A DNA stretch of 64,000 nucleotides from CAXMMR01 sp965198995 (GCA_965198995.1 CBDAQG010000001.1:62001-126000), one strand, 5' to 3'; counted from the first letter of the stretch, positions 9,098 to 17,226 are shown. Notes: generated from the sequence alone by a model not told the origin. Translations and numbers: made by a program.

Positions 9098-9405
9098 ACC
9101 GCCGGCGGCGGCCGCTGCGGCACCACGGAGTGGCCGAACGCGTCGCCCAGACGCTCCTTCGTCGCCGCCTGGTTATAGGTGCCGACGGCGTTGGACGGCG
9201 ACGCCGCGGTCAAGGTGTCAGCACCCGGCTGCGGCCGGTTCGGCACCTGGCGGGCGATCCACTGGTTGAGGCAGGCATAGCCACGATCCGTGCCGGCGGT
9301 CACGTCCGCGCAGCTGGTTTGGCCGGCGGGAGAGGCGGCGGTCAGGAGAAGCAAGGCCAGGGCTCTGCCCTGGACCCGCTGCGGGCGGCGCCCCCAGACC
9401 CGCAT
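9073..9405 (-). CDS. Small exported protein whose signal peptide is encoded by an intergenic repeat
   Basis: 110 residues from the ATG at 9405 on the minus strand. The N-terminus (MRVWGRRPQRVQGRALALLL then TAASPA) reads as a basic n-region plus hydrophobic core, with likely cleavage near SPA or before the Cys in QTSC. The mature part, about 80 residues, contains DRGYACLNQWIARQVP and is Pro/Ala/Gln-rich. I do not recognise a family. The first ~25 codons lie wholly inside a copy of the composite repeat, which also occurs non-coding elsewhere in the window. The 3' end overlaps the convergent glycosyltransferase gene by 25 bases. It could be a spurious frame, but the YACLNQWI segment outside the repeat looks protein-like. 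Confidence 0.55.
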   Translation of the reverse strand: MRVWGRRPQRVQGRALALLLLTAASPAGQTSCADVTAGTDRGYACLNQWIARQVPNRPQPGADTLTAASPSNAVGTYNQAATKERLGDAFGHSVVPQRPPPAVYNTIPGR

Positions 9406-9559
9406 CCGTTTTGAAGCCCGGTCTTCCTTGCTTGGCGAAGCCATCCAATCCTGCTTCCTGCGCCACCAACCTCGCCGCGGGATCATGCACAGGAATGGAT
9501 TCTAAAGGCTCAGCCTTTAATGGGGTCAAGGGGGCAAAGCCCCTTGCCTTGCCTAGCTG
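9343..9559 (-). repeat. Composite palindromic intergenic repeat, copy B
   Basis: Read on the minus strand it has three modules. Module 1 (about 9500-9559) has GGCAAGGGGCTTTGCCCC and ATTAAAGGCTGAGCCTTT palindromes. Module 2 (about 9425-9460) contains GGATGGCTTCGCCAAGCAAG. Module 3 (about 9343-9410) contains ATGCGGGTCTGGGGGCGCCG and CCAGGGCAGAGCCCTGGCC. Copies C (18,992) and D (32,072) share module order, and G/H share modules 1 and 3. Here module 3 is translated as the signal peptide of the 9073-9405 gene, and module 1 reaches the stop codon of the next minus-strand gene. Confidence 0.85.
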
Positions 9560-10902
9560 AAGTCGAACTTGTTAACCCCGTTCACGCCCAGCAGCGCGAT
9601 GCTCGTATTGTCCGGCAGCGTAATGTAGGTGCTGCCCCCCGAGACCGTCGCCGTCGCCAGCGCCGCCTGCACGGCGTTCGGCCCATATCCCACGAGCGCG
9701 ATCTGGTTGCTGGCCGAGCTGCCGAAATCGGCGATCGTCACCGCGCCCGCCGAGCTTCCGCTCGACGTGCCGGCCACAAACTCGAAAGTGTTGGCGCCAC
9801 CGCCGCCATACATCGTGGCGCTGCCGCTGCCGGCCACCAGCGTATCCGCGTTGGCGCCGGCGACCAGCGTCGCGTTGCCGGAGCCGGCGAAGAACACGTT
9901 GCTGCCGGTGGTGTAGGCGGCATAAATCGTTTCGTTACCGGCGCCGGCGACGAACTCGTTGAAGCTGGAGGCGCCGCTGAACTCCACCGTGCCGCCGGGC
10001 TCGTCGTAGACCAGCGCGCTGCCCGTGCCGCCCGTCAGCGTGCTGACGCCGTCGCTGTTGACGAAGGTGAGCCCGCCGGAGCCGCCGGTCACCGCGTCGC
10101 CCTGCACGCCGGCAAACACCAGCGCCGGCCCGCCCTGGGCGAAGATCTGCTCCGGCGTGTTGCCGCTCACCATCGTCGTGTTGCCGGCACCCAGAAAGTA
10201 CACGCTCGAGCCATTGCCGAAGATCGTGGCGTTGCTGCCGGGGCCGCCGCCGACGAACTCCGTGTTGGTGCCGCCATCCGCCAGGGTCAGCGAGCCGCTG
10301 CCGCCATAAACCGTGTCAAGCGCGCCAGCGGCGTAGATCGTGCTGGCGCCACCGCCGCCGACGATGCTGTCGGTGCCGGTCGAGACCACGACCGAGTTGC
10401 CGCTGCCCAGCGCGACCGTGTTGTGCCCGGTGCCGAGGTCGACCGTGTCGCTGCCATCGGCGAACACCAGGTTGCTGTCGCCGTTGGTGCCGTAAAACGC
10501 GTCGGCGCCGCCGGCATCCTGCAGCACGTTGGTGCCGCCCGTCGTCAGCACCGTCGCATTGGCGGCATCGGCGGCGGCGTAGTAGGTGAGCCCGCCAGCG
10601 CCGCCGACGACGCTGCGCTCGGCGCCGCCGAGCACCGTCGCCGCCGACTGTTCGTTGACGACCACGGCCTGGTAGCCGGCCGGCACGCTGACGGGATTGA
10701 TCCCGTTCTCGACCACGTATTCGTTGACGCCGGTCGCACGCGCCGCCGGCACGCTAGCCGCGGCATCAGCGGCGTTCAGCGTGCCGCTGAGCGCCGCCTC
10801 GTTGATCATCTGGGCGAATTGGCGAGCAAACGTCTCGCCGCTGCCGCTGCTGGTGGGGATGGTGATCTGCTCGCCAGCCGCACCGCTTATCGTCACCGCC
10901 AC
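9553..10902 (-). CDS. Degenerate beta-roll (RTX-like) exoprotein
   Basis: 449 residues from a GTG at 10,902. Most of the chain is Gly/Ala/Ser/Thr-rich short repeats with alternating small and hydrophobic residues, roughly every 9-18 residues (for example TDSIVGGGGASTIYAAG, GNATLVAGANADTLVAG). The pattern fits a stacked parallel-beta/beta-roll fold. The canonical calcium-binding nonapeptide GGxGxDxUx is not intact, so it is RTX-like at best. The end (TSIALLGVNGVNKFDFS), with a Phe-Asp-Phe terminus and no N-terminal signal peptide, resembles type I secretion substrates. No T1SS genes are in the window. It lies downstream of three Hint exoprotein genes on the same strand. Confidence 0.7.
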   Translation of the reverse strand: MAVTISGAAGEQITIPTSSGSGETFARQFAQMINEAALSGTLNAADAAASVPAARATGVNEYVVENGINPVSVPAGYQAVVVNEQSAATVLGGAERSVVGGAGGLTYYAAADAANATVLTTGGTNVLQDAGGADAFYGTNGDSNLVFADGSDTVDLGTGHNTVALGSGNSVVVSTGTDSIVGGGGASTIYAAGALDTVYGGSGSLTLADGGTNTEFVGGGPGSNATIFGNGSSVYFLGAGNTTMVSGNTPEQIFAQGGPALVFAGVQGDAVTGGSGGLTFVNSDGVSTLTGGTGSALVYDEPGGTVEFSGASSFNEFVAGAGNETIYAAYTTGSNVFFAGSGNATLVAGANADTLVAGSGSATMYGGGGANTFEFVAGTSSGSSAGAVTIADFGSSASNQIALVGYGPNAVQAALATATVSGGSTYITLPDNTSIALLGVNGVNKFDFS

Positions 10903-10995
10903 GCAGTCAATCCTTCATGCCGCACGCGCGGTTAAGCAGGCAGCATGGCGACCGCCCGCCCGCAGGCGACCAGCCGCCATCCCGCTCCTCAGTCC

Positions 10996-12438
10996 CTAGC
11001 CGGCAAGACGGGCCGACGCTGTCTCGGCGGTCGCCACGTAGTCAACCCACAGCGCCGTCGTCATCACGTCGATCTCGACGACAACCGTCCGGCTGCGAGA
11101 CTTCATCGTCGCCAGCGACACCGTCGCGTTGCCGTCCGTCCAGCGCCAGCGCGTCTCGCCATTGCTCTCGGTCGCATGGAAGCCCGCGCCAAGCCGCACA
11201 TCGTCCAGCGCGACCTCGGCGAGCGCCGCCCGCATGCCACCGACCCGCAAGCCCTTGATGGCGATGCCGAGCCGGCGCGCGTCGGAGGACTGCGCATCGT
11301 GATGCGACGGCACGCCGCTGCTGCTGACCAGGGTCAGGACGCGGGTGCCGGCCGGCACGTTGACGCGCAGGGTACGGCCGTTCTGCAGCGCCGCCACCCG
11401 CACCCCGTCGGCCAGGATCCGCAGACCCTCATGCTCGGCCTCGACATAGCCGAACGCCGCGATCCGCCCCAGCAGCCGCTCGCGCACCGCCGCCAGCACC
11501 GGGCCGTTCTGGACCAGCATCGCACAGCTCAGGTCGGAGACGACGGGCGCGAAGTTCGGCACCATCGAGACCACCGCGGCGCCGTTGCTGAACGAGCTGC
11601 GGTTGCCGGTGTCGAGATAGCTCTCCGACGGCAGACCCTGCGAGACGAGGATGTCATGGGCGTCGAGCTCGACGTGCCAGTAGGTGACGCTCGGCACGCT
11701 GTGCTGGGTGATGGTGACGCCGTTGATCAGGAACGACACCGGGATCAGCACGCCGTCGGCGAACACCGAGTGGCCCGGGCTGAGCCATAGATCGGCGTTC
11801 GGCATGCCGTCGGCGAACGCGCCGGCGGCGACGCAAACCGGCTGCAGCTCGGCGCGCTGGCCGGGCGAGACGGTGCGGTGGCCGATCCACACGATCGCCC
11901 GCTCGGCGCCCGAGGCGGCAATCGCCACGTCGCCGACCGCAAGCTTCTCTACCGCAACCTCGCCGCGCGTCGTCAGGATCCGGCTGCCGGTGACAAAGCA
12001 TGGCGGGATCATCGGCGCGCCGGTGGAACCGAAGGTGTCGCCCGCGGCCACCGTCGGCGGGCCGCCGTCGGAGGCGCCGGAGATCACCGTGTAGCGCGGC
12101 GGGTTATACGGCTGCTGGGTGGTGCCGGCGAGCTTCTCGAGCAACACGCCCGAGGGGGAGTAAGCGACGACCTGGTAGTAGAAGGCGACGCCGCCGCCAT
12201 AGGCCTGCGGATTGACCTGCAGCTCGGTGGTCGCGTCCGGACCCTCGGCGCCGCCCGAGGTGCTGACGGCCATGAAGGGCTCGCTGCCGTCGCCGTCATG
12301 CGTCGGATTGGTCGAGGTGACGGTGTATGTGCCGTCCGAGATCGTCACCTGAACGTCGATGAGGTTCGTCCCCTCGTAGGTAACGCCCTTCAGCTCGTTG
12401 GCGACGTCTCGAAGGTTGGTTTCCGAACTTCCGGACAT
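10996..12438 (-). CDS. Hint-domain exoprotein 1 (Hedgehog/intein-like)
   Basis: 480 residues. Residues 1-146 are a unique N-terminal domain of beta-strand character with no signal peptide. The Hint domain starts at Cys147 (PPCFVTGSRILTTRGE), continues through VEKLAVGDVAIAASG, and has the block-B-like histidine at His223 (SPGHSVFADG). LDAHDILVSQGLPSESYLDT follows. It matches the Hint_2 (PF13403) type common in Acetobacteraceae and rhodobacters. There is no intein C-terminal His-Asn and no following extein, so splicing is unlikely; Hedgehog-like N/S shift and release of the N-domain is the plausible chemistry. The central 720 bp (11,281-12,000) are almost identical to those of Hint protein 3. 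It lies 11 bases downstream of Hint gene 2. Confidence 0.85.
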   Translation of the reverse strand: MSGSSETNLRDVANELKGVTYEGTNLIDVQVTISDGTYTVTSTNPTHDGDGSEPFMAVSTSGGAEGPDATTELQVNPQAYGGGVAFYYQVVAYSPSGVLLEKLAGTTQQPYNPPRYTVISGASDGGPPTVAAGDTFGSTGAPMIPPCFVTGSRILTTRGEVAVEKLAVGDVAIAASGAERAIVWIGHRTVSPGQRAELQPVCVAAGAFADGMPNADLWLSPGHSVFADGVLIPVSFLINGVTITQHSVPSVTYWHVELDAHDILVSQGLPSESYLDTGNRSSFSNGAAVVSMVPNFAPVVSDLSCAMLVQNGPVLAAVRERLLGRIAAFGYVEAEHEGLRILADGVRVAALQNGRTLRVNVPAGTRVLTLVSSSGVPSHHDAQSSDARRLGIAIKGLRVGGMRAALAEVALDDVRLGAGFHATESNGETRWRWTDGNATVSLATMKSRSRTVVVEIDVMTTALWVDYVATAETASARLAG

Positions 12439-12449
12439 GGTGGGCCCTT

Positions 12450-13553
12450 TCAGTGACCGTGGTGACGGCGTTGTACGGTGAAGTCGCCGCGGCGGGCCGT
12501 CAGCCGCGCGCGCAGTGTGTCAAGCGTGTCGCCGTGCAAGACCAGCGGCGCGCACGCAGCCTCCCAGCTCAGTGCCAGGAAGTCCGGATACAGGCTGACG
12601 ACGCCGTCTTGCCCCTCGGCGAAGGCGCGTCGGTTGCCGGTGTCCAGATAGCTCTCGGCCGGCAAGCCGGCGGCGAGCAACACGTCGTGCCGGTCCAGCT
12701 CGACGTGGTGGTAGGTGATCTCGGGCTGACTGCTGCGGCTGATCAGCACGTCGTCGACGAGCAGGTGGATCGGCACCAGCGCGCCATCCATGAACACGGC
12801 GTGGTCGGGCGAGAGAATGACGGCGCAGTGCGGCTGCCCGGCCCCGAAGGCGTGCGGCGACACCCGTACCGGCCGATCATCGGGCGTGACAGTGCCGCCG
12901 CTGCCGCCTTGCAGGCGCACGCGGCGATGACCGACCCAGCGTACCGGCAGCGCCTCACCCGACGCGGTCAGCACGACATCGCCGGCGAGCAGCGTCTCCA
13001 CGGCACGCTCGCCGCTCGTCGTCAGGATCGGCGTGCCGCTGGCGAAACACGGCGGCACCGGCGAGGTGTAGCCGAGCGCCGTCGGGTCGGACATGAAGGT
13101 TTGCGGGAAGGTCGGCGGGCTTGGATCATCGCTGGCGTGAAGACCGATGTTTACATCGGAGAACTGGAACACATTTGAGTAAGGAGCCGTGTCGTTCCCG
13201 GCCTCATACGTCGAGGCGAGCCCGGTCAGAACAGCGTTGCTGCTGTAGCCAAGCACGTTCAAAATAAATGGCGGTTGCGGCGCGCCGTTCTGCGTCTCCG
13301 TCACCGTCAGGGTGCCGACGGCGTTCGGGTCGTCACCCGTGTCGCTCGGCGCTCCGTTTGTCGCCGCGTTGACGGTAAAGGTGTTGTTTGCAACGCCACT
13401 CCGCGTTTCGCCCTCGTTCTGAATTTCGTTGGCGACCGTATAGACACCGCTGGACGCGCTGGTGTTCGACGCGTCCAGGTTGACGAAGGCAACGTCGAGG
13501 CCGGCGTAGGTGTATCCTACCAGCGTCGTCAGATCGAAGCCGCTGCCAGACAT
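12450..13553 (-). CDS. Hint-domain exoprotein 2
   Basis: 367 residues. Residues 1-168 hold one ~150-residue beta-rich module: FDLTTLVGYTYAGLDVAFVN, a GETRSGVANNTF core, NGAPQPPFILNVLGY and FSDVNIGLHASDDP. The Hint domain starts at Cys169 (PPCFASGTPILTTSGERAVE), with VRWVGHRRV, LSPDHAVFMDGALVPI and ELDRHDVLLAAGLPAESYLD. The N-module occurs twice in Hint protein 3. No signal peptide is seen. The Hint part is clearly diverged from copies 1 and 3 and is shorter, with only about 60 residues after the HDVLLA block. Transcription is probably shared with gene 1 downstream (11-base gap). Function unknown. Confidence 0.83.
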   Translation of the reverse strand: MSGSGFDLTTLVGYTYAGLDVAFVNLDASNTSASSGVYTVANEIQNEGETRSGVANNTFTVNAATNGAPSDTGDDPNAVGTLTVTETQNGAPQPPFILNVLGYSSNAVLTGLASTYEAGNDTAPYSNVFQFSDVNIGLHASDDPSPPTFPQTFMSDPTALGYTSPVPPCFASGTPILTTSGERAVETLLAGDVVLTASGEALPVRWVGHRRVRLQGGSGGTVTPDDRPVRVSPHAFGAGQPHCAVILSPDHAVFMDGALVPIHLLVDDVLISRSSQPEITYHHVELDRHDVLLAAGLPAESYLDTGNRRAFAEGQDGVVSLYPDFLALSWEAACAPLVLHGDTLDTLRARLTARRGDFTVQRRHHGH

Positions 13554-13580
13554 CTAACCGGTCACCATCTCACTGAGGTT

Positions 13581-13622
13581 AAAAAAGCGAAGCAGCCCGA
13601 GCGCATTTTGCGCCCGGGCTGC
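13581..13622 (-). terminator. Intrinsic terminator after Hint gene 3
   Basis: On the minus strand, a strong stem (GCAGCCCGGGCGC pairing with GCGCTCGGGCTGC around an AAAAT loop) is followed by TTCGCTTTTTTAACC. It begins 16 bases past the stop of the 13,638-15,575 gene. This should separate the third Hint gene from genes 2 and 1, unless there is read-through. Confidence 0.82.
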
Positions 13623-13637
13623 ACGACCAGGCGTCGT

Positions 13638-15575
13638 CTAGCTGGCGAGACGAACATCGGCGACGTCAGCAGCCACGTAATCGACCCACAGCGCCGTTGG
13701 CATCACCTCAACCTCGACCACCGTCACGCGGCTGCGCGAATTGGCCGACAGCGCGATCGTCGCGCGGCCGTCGGTCCAGCGCCAGGCGCCGTCCGCGTTG
13801 CCCTCGACGGCGTGGAAGCCGCTGGTCAGTCGCGCGTCGTCGAGCGCCACTTGCGCCAGGTTGCGCAGGCTGCCAAGCCGCAGTCCGGTGATCGCAACAC
13901 CAAGGCGACGCTGGTCGGAGGACTGCGCATCGTGATGCGACGGCACGCCGCTGCTGCTGACCAGGGTCAGGACGCGGGTGCCGGCCGGCACGTTGACGCG
14001 CAGGGTACGGCCGTTCTGCAGCGCCGCCACCCGCACCCCGTCGGCCAGGATCCGCAGACCCTCATGCTCGGCCTCGACATAGCCGAACGCCGCGATCCGC
14101 CCGAGCAGCCGCTCGCGCACCGCCGCCAGCACCGGGCCGTTCTGCACCAGCATCGCACAGCTCAGGTCGGAGACGACGGGCGCGAAGTTCGGCACCATCG
14201 AGACCACCGCGGCGCCGTTGCTGAACGAGCTGCGGTTGCCGGTGTCGAGATAGCTCTCCGACGGCAGCCCCTGCGAGACGAGGATGTCATGGGCGTCGAG
14301 CTCGACGTGCCAGTAGGTGACGCTTGGCACGCTGTGCTGGGTGATGGTGACGCCGTTGATCAGGAACGACACCGGGATCAGCACGCCGTCGGCGAACACC
14401 GAGTGGCCCGGGCTGAGCCATAGATCGGCGTTCGGCATGCCGTCGGCGAACGCGCCGGCGGCGACGCAAACCGGCTGCAGCTCGGCGCGCTGGCCGGGCG
14501 AGACGGTGCGATGGCCGATCCACACGATCGCCCGCTCGGCGCCCGAGGCGGCAATCGCCACGTCGCCGACCGCAAGCTTCTCTACCGCAACCTCGCCGCG
14601 CGTCGTCAGGATCCGGCTGCCGGTGACAAAGCAGGGTGGCGTGAAGTTGGTCGCGTTGAACGCGGTGAACGTCATCGGGAACGACGGCAGCTTGGGGTTA
14701 TCCGAAGCTTTGGTGCCGATGTTGACGTCGGAGAACTCGAAATATAGCGAGTACGTGCCGTCGCTGGCGACCGTGGAGGCGAGGCCGGTGACGAACGCGT
14801 TGTTGGTGTAGCCAAGCACGTTCAGCACGAAGGACGGCTGCGGCGCGCCGTTCTGTGTCTCAACAACGGTGATCGTTCCGACTGCGTTTGGATCCGAGGA
14901 GGGCGCCCCGTTGGTCGCCGCCGTGATCTGGAATGTGTTGTCGGCCAGGCCCGAGCGGGTCTCGCCCTGGTTTGCCAGCTCGCTGGAGACGGTTACAACT
15001 TGCTGCGCCGGCAGCGTGTAGGTCGGGTTCACATTGACGTCGGCGACGTTGAGGCCCGGATAGGTCTGATTGACCAGCGTCGTCAGGTCAAAGCCGTGCG
15101 GCGTGACGAAGCTCGGCACCGTGCCGGCGTTGAACGTCTCCGGATAGCTCGGCTTGCTCTGGTTGTCGTTCGTGTTCGCGCCGAGATTGCTGTCCGACAG
15201 CGCGAAATATTGCTGATACGGATTGCTCGACGTGGTGTCGGCGGGCGCCAGGCCGGTGGCGATCGTGTTGCCGTTGAAGCCGAGCACGTTGAGCGTGAAC
15301 GACGGCTGCGCCGCGCCGTTTTGGAACTCGGTGACGGTCAGGGTGCCGAGCGCGTTCGCATCGTCGGTCGGCGCGGTGGTGCTGACGCTGGTGATCTGAA
15401 AGCTGTTGTCCGACAAACCGCTGCGCGTCTCGCCCTGATCGGCAAGCTGACTGCTGAAGGTGTAGCTGCCGGCACTGGCGTCAGTGCTCGTGATATCGAG
15501 GTTGATGTTGGCGACGTAGAGGCCCGGGAATGTCAGGCCATCAAGCGAACTAATGACGGAGGCGGAATCAGCCAT
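13638..15575 (-). CDS. Hint-domain exoprotein 3, with duplicated N-terminal module
   Basis: 645 residues. Two tandem copies of the ~150-residue module precede the Hint domain. Copy one (about 1-158) has TFPGLYVANINLD, DQGETRSGLSDNSFQ and FTLNVLGFNG. Copy two (about 160-313) has FDLTTLVNQTYPGLNVADVN, NQGETRSGLADNTFQ and FVLNVLGYTNN. The Hint domain starts at Cys315 (PPCFVTGSRIL). Its central part is identical at protein level to Hint protein 1, while the C-terminal ~90 residues differ. There is no N-terminal signal peptide. A near-consensus Pho box about 100 bases upstream suggests induction by phosphate limitation. An intrinsic terminator follows the stop. Confidence 0.85.
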   Translation of the reverse strand: MADSASVISSLDGLTFPGLYVANINLDITSTDASAGSYTFSSQLADQGETRSGLSDNSFQITSVSTTAPTDDANALGTLTVTEFQNGAAQPSFTLNVLGFNGNTIATGLAPADTTSSNPYQQYFALSDSNLGANTNDNQSKPSYPETFNAGTVPSFVTPHGFDLTTLVNQTYPGLNVADVNVNPTYTLPAQQVVTVSSELANQGETRSGLADNTFQITAATNGAPSSDPNAVGTITVVETQNGAPQPSFVLNVLGYTNNAFVTGLASTVASDGTYSLYFEFSDVNIGTKASDNPKLPSFPMTFTAFNATNFTPPCFVTGSRILTTRGEVAVEKLAVGDVAIAASGAERAIVWIGHRTVSPGQRAELQPVCVAAGAFADGMPNADLWLSPGHSVFADGVLIPVSFLINGVTITQHSVPSVTYWHVELDAHDILVSQGLPSESYLDTGNRSSFSNGAAVVSMVPNFAPVVSDLSCAMLVQNGPVLAAVRERLLGRIAAFGYVEAEHEGLRILADGVRVAALQNGRTLRVNVPAGTRVLTLVSSSGVPSHHDAQSSDQRRLGVAITGLRLGSLRNLAQVALDDARLTSGFHAVEGNADGAWRWTDGRATIALSANSRSRVTVVEVEVMPTALWVDYVAADVADVRLAS

Positions 15576-15676
15576 CGAACGGCATCCTTATCATCAAGCG
15601 TCGGCCACCAGCAGCGGCAGACTGACATCGTGCCGGGCATGTAGCAGAGTTGTCGGGGCACTCTTCGATCACTTGG

Positions 15677-15694
15677 ATGCCAGTTTTATGACAG
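15677..15694 (-). promoter_or_regulatory. Pho box (PhoB-binding site) facing Hint gene 3
   Basis: Minus-strand reading is CTGTCAT-AAAA-CTGGCAT: two 7-mers separated by 4 bases (11-bp period). It matches the classical CTGTCAT-N4-CTGTCAT box at 13 of 14 half-site positions, including the A-rich spacer. It lies about 100 bases upstream of the 15,575 start, so it is well placed to activate the Hint gene. Confidence 0.72.
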
Positions 15695-15809
15695 TTTGTC
15701 GCAATACCTTCCGTGTATCTATCAAAAGTCTTTCAATCTGCCCGTGCAGTAATCGGTAAATCAAAGATTGCCGTGTATTGCACCACACGATAATGAAACG
15801 GTAGCGCTA

Positions 15810-15827
15810 GCGTCATTGTAGCGTCAC
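15810..15827 (+). promoter_or_regulatory. Candidate Pho box facing the PstS-like gene
   Basis: Plus-strand GCGTCAT-TGTA-GCGTCAC keeps the 11-bp period and the GTCA cores but departs from consensus at the first two positions of each half. A further CTGTCGG follows at 15,831. It sits about 92 bases before the start of a phosphate-binding-protein gene, the classic location. Weaker than the box at 15,677. Confidence 0.5.
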
Positions 15828-15918
15828 AGTCTGTCGGCATGTTCCGCGTGATTTCCAACCGGGCACACGTCGTTGCTCCGGCCCGCTTCTGCGGCAATCA
15901 CCCTGATAGGAACTTTGC

Positions 15919-17091
15919 ATGCCTGTTCTCCCAACCAAGACGATGCTCCTCGCCACCGCCCTGGTGGCCGGCGCTTCAACCGCCGCCATGGCCCAGACCG
16001 TCTACGGTGGCGGCTCGACCCTGGCCCAGGCCGTCTACAACAGCCAGTTCAACCTCTATGAAAACGCCAACGTCAACGCCCTGTTCAACTATGGTGGCGT
16101 CGGCAGCGGCATGGGCATGGCCGCGTTCCTGGGCAACGTGCCTGCCGATGACGGTTTTCCCTCCGGCACCGACATCACGTTCGGCGCCTCTGACGCAACG
16201 CTGAGCTCGGCCCAGATCAGCGGCTTCAACACCACGACCAATGGCAACCTGATCCAGTTGCCGAGCTTCGGCACGCCGATCACCATCCCGTTCAAGATCT
16301 CCGGCAAGACCGGCAACGGCGCCCTCGCGCTGACCGACGCCGACGTCTGCGGCGTGTTCTCCGGCAAGCTGACCGATTTCAGCCAGCTCAGCTCCCCCGG
16401 CGGCCTGAGCGGCGCGATCTACGTCGCCTATCGCAGCGACGGCAGCGGCACTAGCTTCCTACTCACCCAGCATCTCGCCGCCGTGTGCACGAGCTCGACC
16501 TCGAATGTCACGTTTTCGGCAATGACCACCTTCGCTGACGAATTCCCGAGCGACACGCCGCCCTTGAACTTCCACGGCGCCAAGGGCTCCTCCGGCGTGC
16601 TCGGAGAGATCACCGGCAACGCCAACGCGGTCGGCTATCTCACGCCGGACGTGACGCACATCTCGCCGATCAACTCCGGCAGCTCAAGCGCCCCATACGT
16701 CGCCAGCGTCAACGGCATCCTGCCGACCTCGGCTCAGACCGCCAAGGCGCTCAGCAACGCTCCGGCGCCGACCACTCAGGCTCAGCTTAGCAGCCCGGCG
16801 GCCTACGTGCCGGCGGACGCATCTCCCTCGAGCGGCTATCCGATCGTCGGCTTCACCACGCTCGAGTTCGCCCAGTGCTACGCCAGCGCCAACGTCGCCA
16901 ACCTGCTGGCCGACTTCATCCTGCAGCTCTACACCAGCGCGCCCTACACCTCGGTGATCACCGCCAACGGCTTCTCGGCGGTCCCGAGCGGTTTCTCGAA
17001 CGCCATCATCGGCAACATCTACAACAACAATAACGGCTACAACCTGGACATCCAGGACCCGACCGGCTGCTCGGGCAAGGCCGGCCGCTAA
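15919..17091 (+). CDS. PstS-like phosphate-binding periplasmic/secreted protein
   Basis: 390 residues. The signal peptide spans 1-25 (LLATALVAGASTAAMA, cleavage before QTV). The mature N-terminus VYGGGSTLAQAVYNSQF and the later FGASDATLS and YRSDGSGTSFLL (near residue 172) are the phosphate-loop signatures of PstS-type binding proteins. The protein is longer than typical PstS (~320-350) and rich in Ser/Thr/Asn, as in DING-like or T2SS-associated secreted phosphate-binding proteins. The pstC-A-B transporter genes are not adjacent, so it may scavenge phosphate outside the ABC system. Pho-box candidates lie upstream, an intrinsic terminator follows, and then come T2SS pseudopilin genes. Confidence 0.85.
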   Translation: MPVLPTKTMLLATALVAGASTAAMAQTVYGGGSTLAQAVYNSQFNLYENANVNALFNYGGVGSGMGMAAFLGNVPADDGFPSGTDITFGASDATLSSAQISGFNTTTNGNLIQLPSFGTPITIPFKISGKTGNGALALTDADVCGVFSGKLTDFSQLSSPGGLSGAIYVAYRSDGSGTSFLLTQHLAAVCTSSTSNVTFSAMTTFADEFPSDTPPLNFHGAKGSSGVLGEITGNANAVGYLTPDVTHISPINSGSSSAPYVASVNGILPTSAQTAKALSNAPAPTTQAQLSSPAAYVPADASPSSGYPIVGFTTLEFAQCYASANVANLLADFILQLYTSAPYTSVITANGFSAVPSGFSNAIIGNIYNNNNGYNLDIQDPTGCSGKAGR

Positions 17092-17124
17092 GCGTCGGCG
17101 CCCGCCAGACGAACCTGCAATGAC

Positions 17125-17154
17125 GACGCCGGCGGCCAGTGGCTGCCGGCGTTT
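17125..17154 (+). terminator. Intrinsic terminator after the PstS-like gene
   Basis: ACGCCGGCGGCC pairs with GGCTGCCGGCGT around a short loop (one G-T pair) and is followed by TTTT. It lies 34 bases after the stop codon and separates the PstS-like gene from gspI. Confidence 0.8.
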
Positions 17155-17226
17155 TCGCGTCCGCAGGCAACAACCGCAGCCGCGTCCGAGCTGGACAGCA
17201 GCGGCGCCAGACGCCACCCTGTCGTC

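Larger units (their letters stand above)
15576..15918. promoter_or_regulatory. Divergent control region between Hint gene 3 and the PstS-like gene
   Basis: 343 bases with no credible gene and visibly lower GC than its flanks, as expected of a promoter region. It carries the two Pho-box candidates listed separately, one facing each gene. An AT-rich stretch lies between them (about 15,700-15,800). A GGAAC-type ribosome-binding site sits just before the ATG at 15,919. Confidence 0.7.

Noticed and set aside
6625..9414. A 929-codon plus-strand frame overlapping both glycosyltransferase genes
   Set aside because: Low-complexity Arg/Ser/Ala/Pro translation in the wrong phase; the two real genes carry clear catalytic motifs.
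10996..15575. Inteins inserted in host proteins
   Set aside because: The Hint domains lack the C-terminal His-Asn and a downstream extein, and the N-domains are not truncated housekeeping proteins. Hedgehog-like processing is the better reading.
9520..15644. Long plus-strand frames opposite the beta-roll and Hint genes (for example 9,520-10,935 and 13,275-14,423)
   Set aside because: Their translations repeat as mirror images wherever the Hint cassette repeats and show no domain; they are antisense shadows.
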